The notes under the pieces are model-generated. The model did not search any database. It worked only from the letters and a program-made list of their open reading frames with translations, and was not told the DNA's origin. Of a stretch of 6,286 bases of DNA, positions 5,273-6,286 are shown in pieces. This DNA comes from an uncultured Eubacteriales bacterium (lineage in GTDB: Bacteria; Bacillota_A; Clostridia; Oscillospirales; CAG-272), in contig USTB01000056.1 in NCBI GenBank assembly GCA_900557635.1, positions 1 to 6,286 on the forward strand. The letters run 5' to 3'. The position numbers and the translations under genes were made by a program. The stretch's first letter is position 1. Each line of letters starts with the position of its first letter.

Positions 5273-6088
5273 ATGACATTTTTCTCCTGCCCCATATGCC
5301 GCGCACTGCTCGTCCCCGCCGAACGGACGTGGCGGTGCGAAAACGGACATTCCTACGATGTCGCCCGCTCGGGCTATGTCAATCTTCTGCCGCCCTCCGG
5401 ACGTGACCGCCACGGAGACGACCGCCCCATGATCGCGGCGCGCCGCGACTTTCTGCAAAAGGGCTACTATAACCACTTGGCGGACGCCGTGTGTCGGGAG
5501 GCTCTGCGGTATGCGCATGACGGCTGTGTTGTGCTGGACGCAGGGTGCGGCGAGGGCTACTATACGGGAAGGCTCGAACGGACGCTTCGCGAAAAGGCGG
5601 GGGACTGCCGCGTTTTCGGGGTCGATCTTTCCAAAAACGCATTGGCGCTTGCCGCACGTACATATCCCAACGTCCGCTTTGCGGCGGCGTCGGTCAATGC
5701 GATTCCCCTGCTCGATAACAGCGTTGATATCGTTGTGGATATCTTCTCTCCCTTGGCGGATCGGGAATATCACCGCGTGCTCAAGCCCGACGGCGTTCTC
5801 CTGTATGCCATTCCGCTGGAACAGCACCTGTTTTCGCTGAAGCAGGCGGTCTACCGCGAACCGTATCCGAACCGCGTACAGCATCGGGAGATAGCAGGCT
5901 TTGCCGCGCCCGAGCGCACGGATATCCGTCGACGGATCACATTGCCGTCCACGGAGGATATCCTCAGCCTGTTCACCATGACCCCCTATTTTCATAAGAC
6001 CTCGCCCGAGGATATGAAAAAACTCTCCACGCTTTCCTCTCTGGAAACTGACGCGGATTTCGCCCTGCTCTGTTACCGTAAACTGTGA
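5273..6088 (+). CDS. rlmA: 23S rRNA (guanine-N1)-methyltransferase, RlmA type
   Basis: This encodes 271 residues, the usual length for RlmA (about 270-280). An N-terminal zinc finger uses Cys6, Cys9, Cys22 and His26, followed by the family segment SGYVNLLP (33-40) and the GDDRPMIAARRDFL stretch (48-61). The SAM-binding fold begins with motif I VVLDAGCGEG (86-95) and continues with the acidic GVD (116-118) at the end of the second strand. FSPLADREYHRVLKPDG (158-174) and MTPYFHKTSPED (236-247) also fit the family. RlmA enzymes use S-adenosylmethionine to methylate N1 of a guanine in 23S rRNA helix 35: G745 in the E. coli type, G748 in the Gram-positive TlrB type. In a Firmicute the second is more likely, but this is inferred. 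The ATG at 5273 follows AGGTGA (5263-5268). An in-frame upstream extension to 4892 is rejected because it overlaps the NfeD gene. It is the last gene before the terminator. Confidence 0.94.
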   Translation: MTFFSCPICRALLVPAERTWRCENGHSYDVARSGYVNLLPPSGRDRHGDDRPMIAARRDFLQKGYYNHLADAVCREALRYAHDGCVVLDAGCGEGYYTGRLERTLREKAGDCRVFGVDLSKNALALAARTYPNVRFAAASVNAIPLLDNSVDIVVDIFSPLADREYHRVLKPDGVLLYAIPLEQHLFSLKQAVYREPYPNRVQHREIAGFAAPERTDIRRRITLPSTEDILSLFTMTPYFHKTSPEDMKKLSTLSSLETDADFALLCYRKL

Positions 6089-6095
6089 TTACCGT

Positions 6096-6113
6096 GTATC
6101 GGCATGCCGATAC
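6096..6113. repeat. Perfect 18-bp palindrome after rlmA
   Basis: GTATCGGCATGCCGATAC is fully self-complementary and starts 7 nt after the rlmA stop. In RNA its centre could not close fully, but the arms can form a hairpin just before the terminator. Its ATCGGCA/TGCCGAT arms match those of the inverted repeat at 3810-3830. Confidence 0.7.
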
Positions 6114-6119
6114 GCCATC

Positions 6120-6151
6120 AAAAAAGCCTCCCTGATGCGGGAGGCTTTTTT
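6120..6151 (+). terminator. Intrinsic terminator of the rightward unit
   Basis: GCCTCCC (6126-6132) pairs with GGGAGGC (6139-6145) around TGATGC. It is followed by six T (6146-6151) and preceded by six A (6120-6125), so the stem can be extended by A-U pairs and could also stop transcription arriving on the minus strand. It lies 31 nt after the rlmA stop. Confidence 0.95.
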
Positions 6152-6286
6152 GGTGGCGCACACGATCCGATCGATCCTGCGTGCCGTGCCCGCTTTTATT
6201 TGTCTTGCGGATGAAATCAAGGCGTGATATGTCCGTTTAAGGGGGTCTGTGCAGACTTCGCACCCCGCGTCGGGGCGCGCGCGGTT
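6152..6286. other. Right edge without a supported gene; GC-rich hairpins
   Basis: No reading frame with a convincing start is present. Near the end, CCCCG (6263-6267) pairs with CGGGG (6271-6275) around CGT, and alternatively GGGGT (6242-6246) with ACCCC (6262-6266). GTCTG and CAGAC (6245-6249, 6252-6256) are a further small dyad. These may begin another dispersed intergenic element or a promoter region for a gene beyond the window. Confidence 0.4.

Noticed and set aside
6189..6224. Possible promoters on either strand after the terminator
   Set aside because: The -10 matches are weak (TATGTC on plus, TAAAAG on minus) and no gene start follows within the window.

Overview
The window looks like a chromosomal segment from a moderately GC-rich member of the Clostridia (Firmicutes). 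This is inferred from strong AGGAGG-type ribosome binding sites, promoters of the TTGnnn-17-TAnnnT kind, an N-terminal zinc-ribbon protein of a type common in that class, and a CBS-domain MgtE. No RNA gene, insertion sequence, CRISPR array or phage gene is visible, and the species cannot be named from this sequence.

Layout. The left edge (1-64) holds two hairpins of possible dispersed-repeat character. Two genes then read leftward: a 515-residue membrane-anchored zinc-ribbon/beta-propeller-like protein of unknown role (65-1612), with its own promoter, and the magnesium channel MgtE (1866-3275). The mgtE promoter lies far upstream (3651-3679) and implies a leader of roughly 370 nt. That leader matches no riboswitch I recognise, but it contains two short reading frames with good ribosome binding sites; the second overlaps the mgtE start.

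A divergent promoter at 3771-3799 drives a rightward three-gene unit. It encodes a 254-residue single-pass membrane protein with a probable TTG start (3859-4623), a short NfeD-family membrane protein (4729-5184), and an RlmA-type 23S rRNA guanine-N1 methyltransferase (5273-6088). The unit ends at a strong intrinsic terminator (6120-6151). The right edge (6152-6286) has no supported gene.

The genes are mostly housekeeping or envelope functions: Mg2+ uptake, membrane integrity or quality control, and rRNA modification. I see no evidence for a new multi-gene system. The parts most worth a second look are the mgtE leader with its two small ORFs, the uncharacterised membrane proteins at 65-1612 and 3859-4623, and a pair of related inverted repeats that bracket the rightward unit.
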